Origin: Sphingomonas metalli | Lineage (GTDB): Bacteria > Pseudomonadota > Alphaproteobacteria > Sphingomonadales > Sphingomonadaceae | NCBI RefSeq assembly: GCF_014641735.1 | Contig: NZ_BMIH01000005.1 | Location: 1 to 64,000 of the forward strand | DNA: 64,000 nucleotides | Direction of reading: 5' to 3' | In this document: one piece after another, positions 26,364 to 34,924 of the stretch | How the letters are laid out: each line of letters starts with the position of its first letter | Numbering within the stretch: the first letter of the stretch is position 1 | The notes under the pieces: generated by a model | What the model was told of the DNA's origin: nothing | Databases searched by the model: none | Seen by the model: the letters and a program-made list of their open reading frames with translations, nothing else | Position numbers and translations under genes: made by a program

Positions 26364-28687
26364 AGCGGACGACCGTTTCCGAACGGGCACTGGTCCTCGC
26401 CCCGGTCGGGCGCGACGCGGCGATCGCGACCGGCATCCTGCGGGAAGCGGGACTCGAGAACGAGGCCTGCGACACGCTGCCGCTGCTCGTGACGCGGCTG
26501 GACCATGGCGCCGGCCTCGTCGTGATGACCGAGGAGGCGATCACCACGGCCGATCTTGCACCCTTCGCGCGCTGGATCGCCGAGCAGCCGGAATGGTCCG
26601 ACCTCCCGATCATCCTGCTGACCAGCCGCGGCGGCGGACTCGAGCGCAATCCCGCGGCCGCGCGGCATCTCGAGATCCTCGGTAACGTCACCTTCCTCGA
26701 ACGCCCCTTCCACCCGACGACGCTCGTCAGCCTCGTGCGCGCGGCGATCCGGGCGCGGCGGCGCCAATATGATGCGCGCGCACGCCTGCTGGCGCTCCAG
26801 GACAGCGAAACGCGCTACCGCACCCTGTTCGAGAATATCGAAGTCGGCTTCTGCATCATCGAGATGCTGTACGATGCCGAGGGGCGTCCGGTCGACTATC
26901 GCTTTCTCGAGGCGAACCCCGCCTTCGAGCGTCAGGCGGGCTTCGACCCAAGGGGGCGGCGCGTGCGCGAGGTCGTGCCCGAACACGAGCAATTCTGGTT
27001 CGACCTCTACGGCCGCGTCGCGGCGACCCGCGTGGCCGATCGCTGCGAGCAGGGTTCCGCCACGCTCGGCCGCTGGTGGGACGTTCATGCCTTCGCCGTC
27101 GGCGATCCCGGCCAGAACCGCGTCGCGGTGCTGTTCAGCGACATCACCGCGCGCCGGAACGCGGAATTGCGGCTGCAGGAAATGAACGAGACGCTGGCGA
27201 CGCTGGTCGCCACCCGGTCCGCGGAGCGCGACCGATTGTGGAACCTGTCGCAGGACATGCTGGCGCGGGCGAGCTACTCCGGGATGATGTCGGCGGTCAG
27301 TCCGGCCTGGGAATGGGTGCTCGGCTGGAGCCCGGAAGAGCTGCTCTCGCGCGGCTATGCCAGTTTCATGCACCCGGACGATGCCGGACCGACGCTGGCC
27401 GCGATCCAGCGCATGTCGGAGACCGGGCAGCCCACCCGCTTCGAGAACCGCATCGCCATGCGCGACGGGGGATGGAAGTCGATCGAATGGACGGTCGCGC
27501 CCGAGGCGGACAATCTCAACTTCATCGCGATCGGCCGCGACCTCAGCCATATGAAGGCGCGCGAGATCGAACTCGAAGCCGCGCAGGAGGCCCTGCGCCA
27601 GAGCCAGAAGATGGAGGCCATGGGCAGCCTGACCGGCGGCGTCGCGCATGACTTCAACAACCTGCTCACCCCCATCATCGGCTCGCTCGACATGCTCCAC
27701 CGCAAGGGGCTGGGCACGGATCGGGAGAGAAGGCTGATCGACGGCGCGCTCCAGTCGGCGGAGCGGGCCAAGACGCTGGTCCAGCGGCTGCTCGCCTTCG
27801 CGCGCCGGCAGCCGCTCCAGCCGACTGCGGTCGATCTGGCCGAGCTGGTCGGCGGCATGACCGGCCTGATCGGATCGACGCTGGGGCCCGCGATCGACGT
27901 TCGCGTCGCGCTGGATCCCGACCTGCCGCCGGCGCAGGCCGATCCCAACCAGCTCGAGATGGCACTGCTCAATCTGGCCGTGAACGCGCGCGACGCGATG
28001 GACGGCAGCGGCACCCTGACCATCGCCGCCTCGCAGGTCAGCACGCGGGAGGCGACCGCCACCCTTCCCCGCGGCCGTTTCGTGCGGCTCAGCGTGATCG
28101 ACACCGGCAAAGGCATGGACGAGGCCACCCGCCAGCGCGCGATCGAGCCCTTCTTCTCGACCAAGGGGATCGGCAAGGGGACGGGTCTGGGCCTGTCGAT
28201 GGTGCACGGCCTTGCCGCCCAGCTCGGCGGGGCGCTGACGATCGCCAGCGAGCTCGGCAAGGGCACGAGCATCGAATTGTGGCTGCCCGTCAGCACCGGA
28301 ACGGTGGCGGCCGATCCCGAACTCGCCGAGCGCGAGACCACCCACAAGGGCAACGGGGTCGCATTGCTGGTCGACGACGAGGATCTCGTGCGGATGAGCA
28401 CCGCGCACATGCTGGGCGATCTGGGCTACAAGGTCGTCGAGGCGCGCTCGGCCGAAGAGGCCTTGCAGATGCTCCGCGACGGCTTCGAACCCGATGTGGT
28501 CGTGACCGATCACCTGATGCCCGGCCTGACCGGCGCCGAGCTGGTCCACATCCTGCACGACGAACACCCCGCATTGAGGACGCTGATCGTCTCCGGCTAT
28601 GCGGAAGCCGACGGCATCGACCCGGACATGCCGCGCCTCACCAAGCCCTTCCGTAGCGCCGACCTGGCGATGAGCCTGTCTGGCTGA
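26360..28687 (+). CDS. Hybrid PAS sensor histidine kinase with degenerate N-terminal receiver
   Basis: 775 residues. Order: a receiver-like fold (about 8-130; LPIILLTSRGGG and FLERPFHP are retained but the phosphoacceptor strand reads LVVMTEEA, no Asp), a PAS region (about 155-265), a second PAS (about 290-400), a dimerisation domain with [16 protein letters not shown] (phospho-His), an ATPase domain (NAVNARDAM-type N box, [20 protein letters not shown]) and a C-terminal receiver (LLVDDEDLVRM, VVVTDHLMPG with phosphoacceptor Asp, TKPF). Starts with GTG overlapping the KaiC-like stop, so the two act together. No transmembrane segment, hence a cytosolic sensor. Confidence 0.88.
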   Translation: MKRTTVSERALVLAPVGRDAAIATGILREAGLENEACDTLPLLVTRLDHGAGLVVMTEEAITTADLAPFARWIAEQPEWSDLPIILLTSRGGGLERNPAAARHLEILGNVTFLERPFHPTTLVSLVRAAIRARRRQYDARARLLALQDSETRYRTLFENIEVGFCIIEMLYDAEGRPVDYRFLEANPAFERQAGFDPRGRRVREVVPEHEQFWFDLYGRVAATRVADRCEQGSATLGRWWDVHAFAVGDPGQNRVAVLFSDITARRNAELRLQEMNETLATLVATRSAERDRLWNLSQDMLARASYSGMMSAVSPAWEWVLGWSPEELLSRGYASFMHPDDAGPTLAAIQRMSETGQPTRFENRIAMRDGGWKSIEWTVAPEADNLNFIAIGRDLSHMKAREIELEAAQEALRQSQKMEAMGSLTGGVAHDFNNLLTPIIGSLDMLHRKGLGTDRERRLIDGALQSAERAKTLVQRLLAFARRQPLQPTAVDLAELVGGMTGLIGSTLGPAIDVRVALDPDLPPAQADPNQLEMALLNLAVNARDAMDGSGTLTIAASQVSTREATATLPRGRFVRLSVIDTGKGMDEATRQRAIEPFFSTKGIGKGTGLGLSMVHGLAAQLGGALTIASELGKGTSIELWLPVSTGTVAADPELAERETTHKGNGVALLVDDEDLVRMSTAHMLGDLGYKVVEARSAEEALQMLRDGFEPDVVVTDHLMPGLTGAELVHILHDEHPALRTLIVSGYAEADGIDPDMPRLTKPFRSADLAMSLSG

Positions 28688-28695
28688 CAGCCCGG

Positions 28696-29868
28696 ATGAG
28701 CCTCTCGCTGGCCGAGGCGCGACGCATCGCGCTTGCGGCGCAGGGCTTCGGCCGCCGCATGCCGGCGCTGGCCACGGAGGCGCAGGTGCGCGCGGCGGTC
28801 CGGCGCGTCGGGCTGCTCCAGATCGACAGCGTCAACGTCCTGGCCCGGGCGCACTATCTGCCGCTCTTCTCCCGCCTCGGCGACTATGACCGGTCGATCC
28901 TGGAGCGCGCCGCCTGGGGTGTGCGGCCGCAGCGGCGCTATTTCGAATATTGGGCGCACGAGGCCTCGCTGCTGCCGCTCGCGGACCATCCGCTGCTGCG
29001 GTGGCGGATGGACCGGGCCGCGCGAGGCGAGATCGGCTATCACGCGCTCCGCCGCTACGCGACCGAGCACCGGCGCGAGGCGGAGGCGGTTCTCGCCCGG
29101 ATCGCCGCCGACGGTCCGCTGACCGCCGCCGACTTCGAGAACGGCGCGAGCCGCAGCGGCTGGTGGGAGTGGAGCGCCGTCAAGCACGCGCTTGAATGGC
29201 TGTTCTGGTCGGGCCGGATCACCACGGCGACGCGGCGCGGCAGCTTCGCACGCGTCTACGACCTGCCCGAGCGGGTCCTGCCGCCCGCCATCCTCGCCAT
29301 GCCCACGCCCGCAGCCGCCGGCGCGCAGCGGGCGCTGGTCGAGCGGAGCGCGCGGGCCCTGGGTATCGCGACCGCCGCAGACCTGCGCGACTATTACCGG
29401 TTGAAGCCCGAGGAGGCGGACCATGCCATCGCCACGTTGGCCGAAGATGGAACCCTCGCGCCGGTGCGCGTCGAAGGCTGGAGACAACAGGCCTGGCTGC
29501 ACTGCGAGGCGCCCCCGCCTCGCCGGGTCGGCGGGGCGGCCTTGCTGGCGCCGTTCGACCCGCTGATCTGGGAGCGCGGGCGCACCGAGCGGCTGTTCGG
29601 CTTCCGCTACCGCATCGAGATCTATGTGCCGCAGCCGCTGCGGACCCATGGCTATTACGTGCTGCCCTTCCTGCTGGACGAGGCGCTGGTCGCGCGGGTC
29701 GACCTGAAGGCGGACCGGCAGGCCGGCAGGCTCCTCGCCCACCGGATCGCGATCGAGCCGGGCGCACCACAGGATACGCTGCCCCGCCTGCGGATCGAGC
29801 TGGACCGCATGGCCCGATGGCTCGGCCTTTCGGATGTCCACATCGGCGGGATCGTCGATCCCGAATGA
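28696..29868 (+). CDS. AlkZ/YcaQ-like DNA glycosylase (winged-helix domains)
   Basis: 390 residues. The block VGLLQIDSVNVLARAHYLPLFSRLG carries the QxD catalytic motif (Gln42, Asp44) of YcaQ, the interstrand-crosslink glycosylase of E. coli (Gln37, Asp39). Further blocks are YFEYWAHEASLLP, GWWEWSAVKHALEWLFWSGRI, VYDLPERVLP and LLAPFDPLIWERGRTERLFGFRYRIEIYVP. Predicted to excise alkylated bases or unhook crosslinks. It begins eight bases after the hybrid kinase on the same strand. Confidence 0.85.
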   Translation: MSLSLAEARRIALAAQGFGRRMPALATEAQVRAAVRRVGLLQIDSVNVLARAHYLPLFSRLGDYDRSILERAAWGVRPQRRYFEYWAHEASLLPLADHPLLRWRMDRAARGEIGYHALRRYATEHRREAEAVLARIAADGPLTAADFENGASRSGWWEWSAVKHALEWLFWSGRITTATRRGSFARVYDLPERVLPPAILAMPTPAAAGAQRALVERSARALGIATAADLRDYYRLKPEEADHAIATLAEDGTLAPVRVEGWRQQAWLHCEAPPPRRVGGAALLAPFDPLIWERGRTERLFGFRYRIEIYVPQPLRTHGYYVLPFLLDEALVARVDLKADRQAGRLLAHRIAIEPGAPQDTLPRLRIELDRMARWLGLSDVHIGGIVDPE

Positions 29869-29957
29869 TCCGGCGCGCGGCGGCCGCCGTGCAACGTCCT
29901 GCCCGACGTGCGTCGGGCTACCATGCCACCACCGCGCGCGCGGCGCGTTCGGCAGCC

Positions 29958-30242
29958 ATGCCCAGCGGAAAGAACAGCGCCGTCACCGAAGATTACGCCC
30001 GCGGCCGACGCGACGGGCTCAGGCTGGCGCTCGCCGTGCTGGCCGCGGAGGAGGCGAAATGGGCCGCGCTCCTCGGCGAGAGCCGCTCGTGGCGCACCAA
30101 TGCGACGCGCGAGGTGCGCCACAAGGCGTTGCAGGTCGCGCAGACCCGGGTCCGCACCGTCCTGAACCGGATGTCGCCGAAGGCGGAAAGCCCGGCACTC
30201 GACGCAGAACTGGAAGATGCGCTCGAGGCGATCGGCCTGTAG
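29958..30242 (+). CDS. Small charged hypothetical protein
   Basis: 94 residues from ATG 29958: MPSGKNSAVTEDYARGRRDG, then LALAVLAAEEAKWAALLGESRSWRTNATREVRHKALQVAQTRVRTVLNRM, long amphipathic helices. An in-frame ATG at 29865, overlapping the glycosylase stop, would add 31 Arg/Ala-rich residues of low plausibility. Function unknown. It converges on the PAS-LuxR regulator. Confidence 0.55.
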   Translation: MPSGKNSAVTEDYARGRRDGLRLALAVLAAEEAKWAALLGESRSWRTNATREVRHKALQVAQTRVRTVLNRMSPKAESPALDAELEDALEAIGL

Positions 30243-30332
30243 AGCATCGAGACCCCTCTTATCGCCTGCCCCGGGGCCCAGTCGAAAGGCTCGGGACCCA
30301 CCTCTGCCTTGACGTCGCCCAGCGCGAACGGG

Positions 30333-31805
30333 TCAGTCCAGTTTCGAACCCATGCCCCGCTCGCGGCCCCAGATCACCGCCCCGCTGCGGCGGTTGGTGC
30401 CGGTCTTGGCATAGATGCTGGCGACGTGATTGCGCACGGTATTGCGCGAGATCGTCAGGCGCGCGGCGATCGCCGCGTCGTCCAGATCGTCGCAGATCAG
30501 CTCCAGTATCTCGCGCTCGCGCGGACTGAGCTCGACGGGCGCCGCATGCGGGGCGGGGCTGCGAAGCGTCGCCAGCCGGTCGAGGATCGAGCGACTGAGC
30601 CAGCTCGCATCCTTCAACGCCTCCTCGATCGCGCTGCCCAGCTCCGCATCGCCGCGGCGCCGTTCGGTGACATCCTGGAACACCCACAGCCCGCAGGCGT
30701 CGCCCTGCACGCGGATCGTCTCGGCGGAGACGAGGCAATCGACCACGGCGCCCGAACGCGACACGATCCGCGCGTCGCGATTGCGCAGCCCTCCTTCCCG
30801 CGCCAGGTCCGCCGCCCATTGGCGATGGAGCTCCGGTGCATCCCACAGGCCGATCGCGCTTGCCTCGCGGTCGATCAGCGAGCCGGCATCATAGTCGGTC
30901 AGCGCGCAGAAGGCGGCGTTGACGCTGGTCATGCGCTGATCGGCCATGCGCGTGATGGCCATCGCGACCGGCGCCATGTCGAAGACCGCGCGCAGATGTA
31001 CCTCGCTGGCGGCGAGCGACCGCTCGGCATCCTGGCGCGGCTGAAGATCCGCGAAGGTGAGCAGCAAGGCGTCCTCGCCGGTCACGTCGATCGGCTGTCC
31101 GGCGAACAGCACCCGCCGCCGCGAGCCATCGGCGACCAGCAGGTCGGCCTCGGTCTGGGGCACGACCGCGCCGTCCTCCATCTGCCGCTGCATCGCCGAT
31201 CGATCGGCCAGGCCGCCCAGCAGATCGAGGCCGAACAGCGATCGGCCCAGCAGGTCGTCCGGCCGGAAACCGGTCAGCGCAACGAAGCCCGGATTGGCCG
31301 CGACGAGCCGCAGGTCGCGCTGGCGGACGATGATCGCGGGGGCGGGGTTGGCGCGGAACATCGCCTCGAACCGCACCTCGGCATCGACGCGCGCCGACAC
31401 GTCGCTGAGCACGATCGCCAGATAGTCCGCGTCCCCGCCATCGACGTCCATGACGACGTCGCGCACCTGATGCACCCAGCGCGCCTCGTCCTCGCCGGCC
31501 GGCGCGACCTCCACGATCATGTCGGGTATGTCTTCCCCGGCCAGCAGCCGGAAGATCGGATAGTCCCGCCGCCGCAAGGCCTTGTGCCCCGCGGTCCACA
31601 AGGTGAAGCGCGCGGCATAGTCCTCCGCCGTCGCGCCCAGCGCCTCGATCCGGTCGACGCCGTGCATGGCGAGCGCGGCCGCATTGGCGCTGAGGATGAC
31701 GCCGGTCGGGTCGAGCAGGATCACGCCGTCGAGCAGTTGCGCCATCAGCTGTTCGAGATGCCGCAGATTGGGGCGCGTCTCGGCGGCGGGGGAGGTCTGC
31801 GGCAT
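30333..31805 (-). CDS. Multi-PAS LuxR-type transcriptional regulator
   Basis: 490 residues. Three PAS-type sensor modules (about 15-140, 145-265, 270-395; e.g. DGVILLDPTGVILSANAAALAMHG, NPAPAIIVRQRDLRLVAANPGFVALTG, FDMAPVAMAITRMADQRMTSVNAAF) and a C-terminal LuxR helix-turn-helix (VELSPREREILELICDDLDD, RLTISRNTVRNHVASIYAKTGTNRR). No transmembrane part, so a cytosolic one-component sensor. It diverges from a stress-membrane-protein gene; a CCTAGT-N8-ACTAGG dyad lies in the gap. Confidence 0.88.
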   Translation of the reverse strand: MPQTSPAAETRPNLRHLEQLMAQLLDGVILLDPTGVILSANAAALAMHGVDRIEALGATAEDYAARFTLWTAGHKALRRRDYPIFRLLAGEDIPDMIVEVAPAGEDEARWVHQVRDVVMDVDGGDADYLAIVLSDVSARVDAEVRFEAMFRANPAPAIIVRQRDLRLVAANPGFVALTGFRPDDLLGRSLFGLDLLGGLADRSAMQRQMEDGAVVPQTEADLLVADGSRRRVLFAGQPIDVTGEDALLLTFADLQPRQDAERSLAASEVHLRAVFDMAPVAMAITRMADQRMTSVNAAFCALTDYDAGSLIDREASAIGLWDAPELHRQWAADLAREGGLRNRDARIVSRSGAVVDCLVSAETIRVQGDACGLWVFQDVTERRRGDAELGSAIEEALKDASWLSRSILDRLATLRSPAPHAAPVELSPREREILELICDDLDDAAIAARLTISRNTVRNHVASIYAKTGTNRRSGAVIWGRERGMGSKLD

Positions 31806-31858
31806 CGGTCCTCAACCCGGCACCCCGCCAAGCCGTTCCGCAGGCCGCTACCATGCGG

Positions 31859-31878
31859 CCTAGTGCAATCATACTAGG
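31859..31878. promoter_or_regulatory. Inverted repeat CCTAGT-N8-ACTAGG, candidate operator
   Basis: A perfect 6+6 dyad with an 8-base spacer and 20 bases overall, the size and shape of a LuxR/FixJ-type binding site. It is 53 bases from the PAS-LuxR start and 89 bases before the divergent glsB-like gene. Position suggests control by the PAS-LuxR protein; unproven. Confidence 0.45.
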
Positions 31879-31905
31879 GCGCGGGCCATCGTCGGGGCGC
31901 GGATT

Positions 31906-31931
31906 TGAACGCGGAGCCCCGCCCTCTCGTT
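31906..31931 (+). promoter_or_regulatory. EcfG (general stress sigma)-type promoter
   Basis: TGAAC-N17-CGTT, one mismatch from the GGAAC-N16/17-CGTT consensus of alphaproteobacterial EcfG sigma factors. The -10 element ends 35 bases before the start of a stress membrane protein, a typical member of that regulon. Confidence 0.5.
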
Positions 31932-31966
31932 TCAGCAGCCTCATCCACCAGACGGAAGGACCAGCC

Positions 31967-32236
31967 ATGGGCCTCATCATTCTTCTCATCGTCGGCGGCC
32001 TGATCGGCTGGGTCGCCAGCATGATCATGCGCACCGACGGTCAGCAGGGCATCCTGCTCAACATCGTCGTCGGCATCGTCGGCGCGGTGCTCGCCGGCTT
32101 CCTTGTCACGCCCCTGATCGGCGGCGCGCCGATCACCAGCGGCGTGATCAGCATCCAGTCGGTGCTGGTGTCGCTGCTGGGGGCGATCGTGCTGCTCGCG
32201 ATCATCAACCTCTTTCGCCGCGGCACGGTCCGCTGA
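31967..32236 (+). CDS. GlsB/YeaQ/YmgE family membrane protein
   Basis: 89 residues, almost wholly hydrophobic: MGLIILLIVGGLIGWVASMI, then LLNIVVGIVGAVLAGFLV and LVSLLGAIVLLAIINLFRRG give three membrane helices. The GWVASMIMRTDGQQG loop is the family signature (transglycosylase-associated). General-stress inner-membrane protein; EcfG-type promoter upstream. ATG 31967 follows GGAAGGA. The next gene starts 17 bases downstream. Confidence 0.88.
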   Translation: MGLIILLIVGGLIGWVASMIMRTDGQQGILLNIVVGIVGAVLAGFLVTPLIGGAPITSGVISIQSVLVSLLGAIVLLAIINLFRRGTVR

Positions 32237-32253
32237 GCACGGGAGTGACGGAC

Positions 32254-32787
32254 ATGACCCAGCAAACGGCTTCGGCCATCTTCGATACGCAGGCGGAGGC
32301 GGAACGCGCCGTCGCCGACCTGCGCGACGCCGGCGTGCCGCATCACGCCCTGTCGGTCGTTACCCAGCGCGGCGGCACGACGACGACGGCCGACGCGGCC
32401 GGTGAGGTCACCGACGAGGAGCATGGCAGCGTCGCCCGCGGCATCCTCGGCGGCGGCGCGCTCGGCGCCGGTCTCGGCGTCGCGGCGCTGGCGATACCCG
32501 GCGTGGGTCCGCTCGTCGCGGCGGGCGCCATCGCGGCCTCCGCAGTGCCGGGCGCCATGGCGATCGGCGCCGCTGCCGGCGCCGCGGCGGGGACATTGAA
32601 CGAGACGCTGGGCAGGCACGGCATCGATCGCGACGACGCCGACTACTATGGCGATCGTCTGGGCCGGGGCGGCGTGCTGGTCACGGTCGATACGGGCGAG
32701 GGCGCGGTCTCGCCCGACGTCGCATCCGACATCCTCTACCGCAACGGCGGTCACAACGCGCGACGGTCCCGCCTGTCGACGTTCTGA
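32254..32787 (+). CDS. Glycine-zipper stress protein (general stress protein 17M-like)
   Basis: 177 residues. N-terminal ferredoxin-like half (SAIFDTQAEAERAVADLRDAGVP, ALSVVTQRGG), a central hydrophobic Gly/Ala zipper (GILGGGALGAGLGVAALAIPGVG onward, about 62-115) and a C-terminal VTVDTGEGAVSPDVASDIL. This resembles stress proteins named after YflT/GsiB-type heat-shock 17M. ATG 32254 with GGGAG upstream is preferred over GTG 32245. Probably cotranscribed with the GlsB-like gene and ended by a strong hairpin at 32806. Confidence 0.75.
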   Translation: MTQQTASAIFDTQAEAERAVADLRDAGVPHHALSVVTQRGGTTTTADAAGEVTDEEHGSVARGILGGGALGAGLGVAALAIPGVGPLVAAGAIAASAVPGAMAIGAAAGAAAGTLNETLGRHGIDRDDADYYGDRLGRGGVLVTVDTGEGAVSPDVASDILYRNGGHNARRSRLSTF

Positions 32788-32805
32788 TCGCAAGGATTCC
32801 GGGCG

Positions 32806-32834
32806 CGCCGGGGTCGCAGGCTGCGACCCCGGCG
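32806..32834 (+). terminator. Perfect 13-bp stem hairpin
   Basis: CGCCGGGGTCGCA, a 3-base loop GGC, then TGCGACCCCGGCG: a flawless stem 19 bases after the stress gene stop. No T-run follows, so it may act as a transcript-end stabiliser or a Rho-assisted terminator. Confidence 0.6.
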
Positions 32835-32925
32835 TGTGCCGCGGGCGAAATCTGTCGCCGGACCGCGACGGATCGGGCTAGACGGCCCGCATGGACCCCG
32901 AAATACCCAATAGGGACACGGCCGC

Positions 32926-33288
32926 ATGACCGACGCTCCGGCGCCATGGAGCGGCGACGCCGTCCGGACCTGGCTGCAACGCCGTGCCGCCGCTGCCCGG
33001 CAGGACCAGGCGGTTGCCGATCGGCGCGGCCATGGAGCGGAAGGCGACTATGACGCCGCCGCCGCCGAGGAGTGGGTCTGCCGGACCTTGCAGGCCGGTC
33101 CCCATGCCGATGACCGCACGGCCTTCGCCGCACACATCAAGGCTTTCCTCGCCAGGGACGAGTTCTGGATCGCCGGCATCCACGACGAGCGCCGCTTCGA
33201 TCGCGGCGTCCGCACCCATCTTCGAAAGCTCGCCAGGATGACGAAGACGGGCGAGGGCTTCGCGAACACCCTGCGCTATCAGGACTGA
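32926..33288 (+). CDS. Hypothetical protein, 120 residues
   Basis: Ala- and Asp-rich N-terminus (VRTWLQRRAAAARQDQAVAD) and a C-terminal part AFAAHIKAFLARDEFWIAGIHDERRFDRGVRTHLRKLARMTKTGEG. The tail looks like a malto-oligosyl-trehalose-type or carbohydrate-enzyme linker only superficially; I recognise no family. GC-rich codon use and an ordinary length suggest a real gene. It follows the stress genes and converges on the copper-type outer-membrane protein. Confidence 0.5.
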   Translation: MTDAPAPWSGDAVRTWLQRRAAAARQDQAVADRRGHGAEGDYDAAAAEEWVCRTLQAGPHADDRTAFAAHIKAFLARDEFWIAGIHDERRFDRGVRTHLRKLARMTKTGEGFANTLRYQD

Positions 33289-33313
33289 GCCGCGCCGGCC
33301 CTCCCGACCTCGC

Positions 33314-34807
33314 TCACCCCGTGATCCGCAGCCGGGTGAACAGCATGAAGCTCGTCGGGTCGGCGCCGTAGCGCGGCTGGATGTCCCGCGGCAGGTCGTA
33401 CCGGCTCACCAGACCGCCCAGGTCGAACGCCACCTTCCCCAGGGGGATCGAATGGTACCCGCCGAGGCTCAGCTTGCCGACGGTGAAGACGCGCCCCGCC
33501 AGCGGATCCCCGTCATGCGCGTCGCCGAACAGCTCGTCCTTGTCGACCCGCTCCGCCCGGCCGAAAACCGTCCAGCGGCCGAGCTGCACGGCGCTGTCGA
33601 GCAGAAAGGCGTCGGTGACATGGCCGTGTTCGCCGCCCGACGGATCGTTGCGCCCCCAAGCGAAGGTCGACTGCCAGTTGCGGTTCGCGCCGAGCGGCAG
33701 GTTCCAGGTCACCGATGCCGAGGTGCGGCGCACATTCTCCTCGGGGTGCAGCCCTTCGGGGCTGTGGAGGTATCCATGGCTTACCTGCGCCGAAAGATTG
33801 GCGGTCGGGTTGACGGTCGCCCGCAGCGACCAGCTGTCCATCCGCGGCCGCTCGATGTTCCAGCGATACTGGTCGGGCTCGCGCCCGGTGAAGAGCGAAC
33901 CCTCCAGCTTCAGCCCGCGATAGACGATGCCGGCCGTCGCGACACCGAAGGTGACATGGGTGCTGTCGAGCCAGTGATGCGAGATCGGCGCCTCGGGGTT
34001 CGTCATGCCCGAGAAGCGGTGCATATAGGTGGCGGGTCCCAGCGCGGGCTCGCCGGGCAGGCCCAGATAGACGAAGCCGGACAGGTCCTTCGCGAGCGGG
34101 CGGCTGTAGGTCGCGGACAGCTCCATGAACGCATCATGGGGATGCTGCCGGTCGACGAGTTCGGTGCGCCCGTCCGCCGTCTCGCCGGTGGCGAGCAGCA
34201 GCGGGTAGCCGGCCTTCCCCATCAGCGGGTCGAGGCTGCCCATCGCCTTCAGCGTCAGCGTGCCCCCGGCGAGCGGCCGCTGCCCCATCCCCATCAGCAT
34301 CGAGGTCGAGAAGGTCTTGGTATCGCCGCGCGGACCACCCTGATCATCGTGGATCAGCGTGACGAAGCCGTGCACCATGGTCGACCAGTCGCCCGACCGC
34401 CCCATGATCGCCCACATCGGCGACGTATCGGGTTGCCACGCGGTGCCGGACGCGTCGCGCATCATGCTATAGTCGCCGAGCGCACCCTTCATGCCGTGCA
34501 TGTCCATGCCCTGATGGCCCGCGCCGCGATGATCCATCGCCGCATGACCCATGGCGGCGTGATCCATGGCGGCGTGGTCCATGCCCGGCATTGCGTCGTG
34601 GTCCATGCCCGGCATCGTGTCGGCATGGGGCGGAGAGTTTGGCGGGCTGGCAGCGGTTGTTCCGTGCGCCTCCTCGGCGGGGTTCGAGGCGGCGGGCGGC
34701 GGCGCATGGCCCGCGTGCTGCGCCATGTCCATCGCGGGCATGGACTGGGCATGGGCCGCTGCCGGCGCGCTGAGCGCCGTCGCGGCCAGGAAGGTCCTGA
34801 TCAACAT
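33314..34807 (-). CDS. Met/His-rich outer-membrane protein, probable copper tolerance
   Basis: 497 residues. Signal peptide MLIRTFLAATALSAPAAAHA, then about 85 residues of metal-binding repeats (PAMDMAQHAGH, TMPGMDHDAMPGMDHAAMD and further AMGHAAMDH units), then a beta-rich part with many amphipathic strands (LSFGGYHSIP-like, ending FMLFTRLRITG) that looks like an outer-membrane barrel. Proteins of this kind accompany copper-efflux genes. ATG 34807 with GGAAAG upstream gives the best signal peptide; ATG 34822 is an alternative. The DUF2946-like gene lies just upstream on the same strand. Role inferred from metal-ligand repeats and neighbours. Confidence 0.7.
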   Translation of the reverse strand: MLIRTFLAATALSAPAAAHAQSMPAMDMAQHAGHAPPPAASNPAEEAHGTTAASPPNSPPHADTMPGMDHDAMPGMDHAAMDHAAMGHAAMDHRGAGHQGMDMHGMKGALGDYSMMRDASGTAWQPDTSPMWAIMGRSGDWSTMVHGFVTLIHDDQGGPRGDTKTFSTSMLMGMGQRPLAGGTLTLKAMGSLDPLMGKAGYPLLLATGETADGRTELVDRQHPHDAFMELSATYSRPLAKDLSGFVYLGLPGEPALGPATYMHRFSGMTNPEAPISHHWLDSTHVTFGVATAGIVYRGLKLEGSLFTGREPDQYRWNIERPRMDSWSLRATVNPTANLSAQVSHGYLHSPEGLHPEENVRRTSASVTWNLPLGANRNWQSTFAWGRNDPSGGEHGHVTDAFLLDSAVQLGRWTVFGRAERVDKDELFGDAHDGDPLAGRVFTVGKLSLGGYHSIPLGKVAFDLGGLVSRYDLPRDIQPRYGADPTSFMLFTRLRITG

Positions 34808-34924
34808 CGTCTTTCCGATCATCCGGGTCCGGCCGCGCCCATACGCGCCGATGCGCGCACGGCGATGGCCGAACGGTACAAGAGGCGGAGCGGCCGGCGC
34901 CTCGCCATCATTCGGTTCGAAGCG

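Noticed and set aside
26255-28567. A 770-codon minus-strand frame opposite the hybrid kinase
   Set aside because: Shadow of the kinase gene, no recognisable motifs.
32926-33288. Assigning the 120-residue protein to a carbohydrate-enzyme family
   Set aside because: Only a vague resemblance of the C-terminal segment; no catalytic motif.
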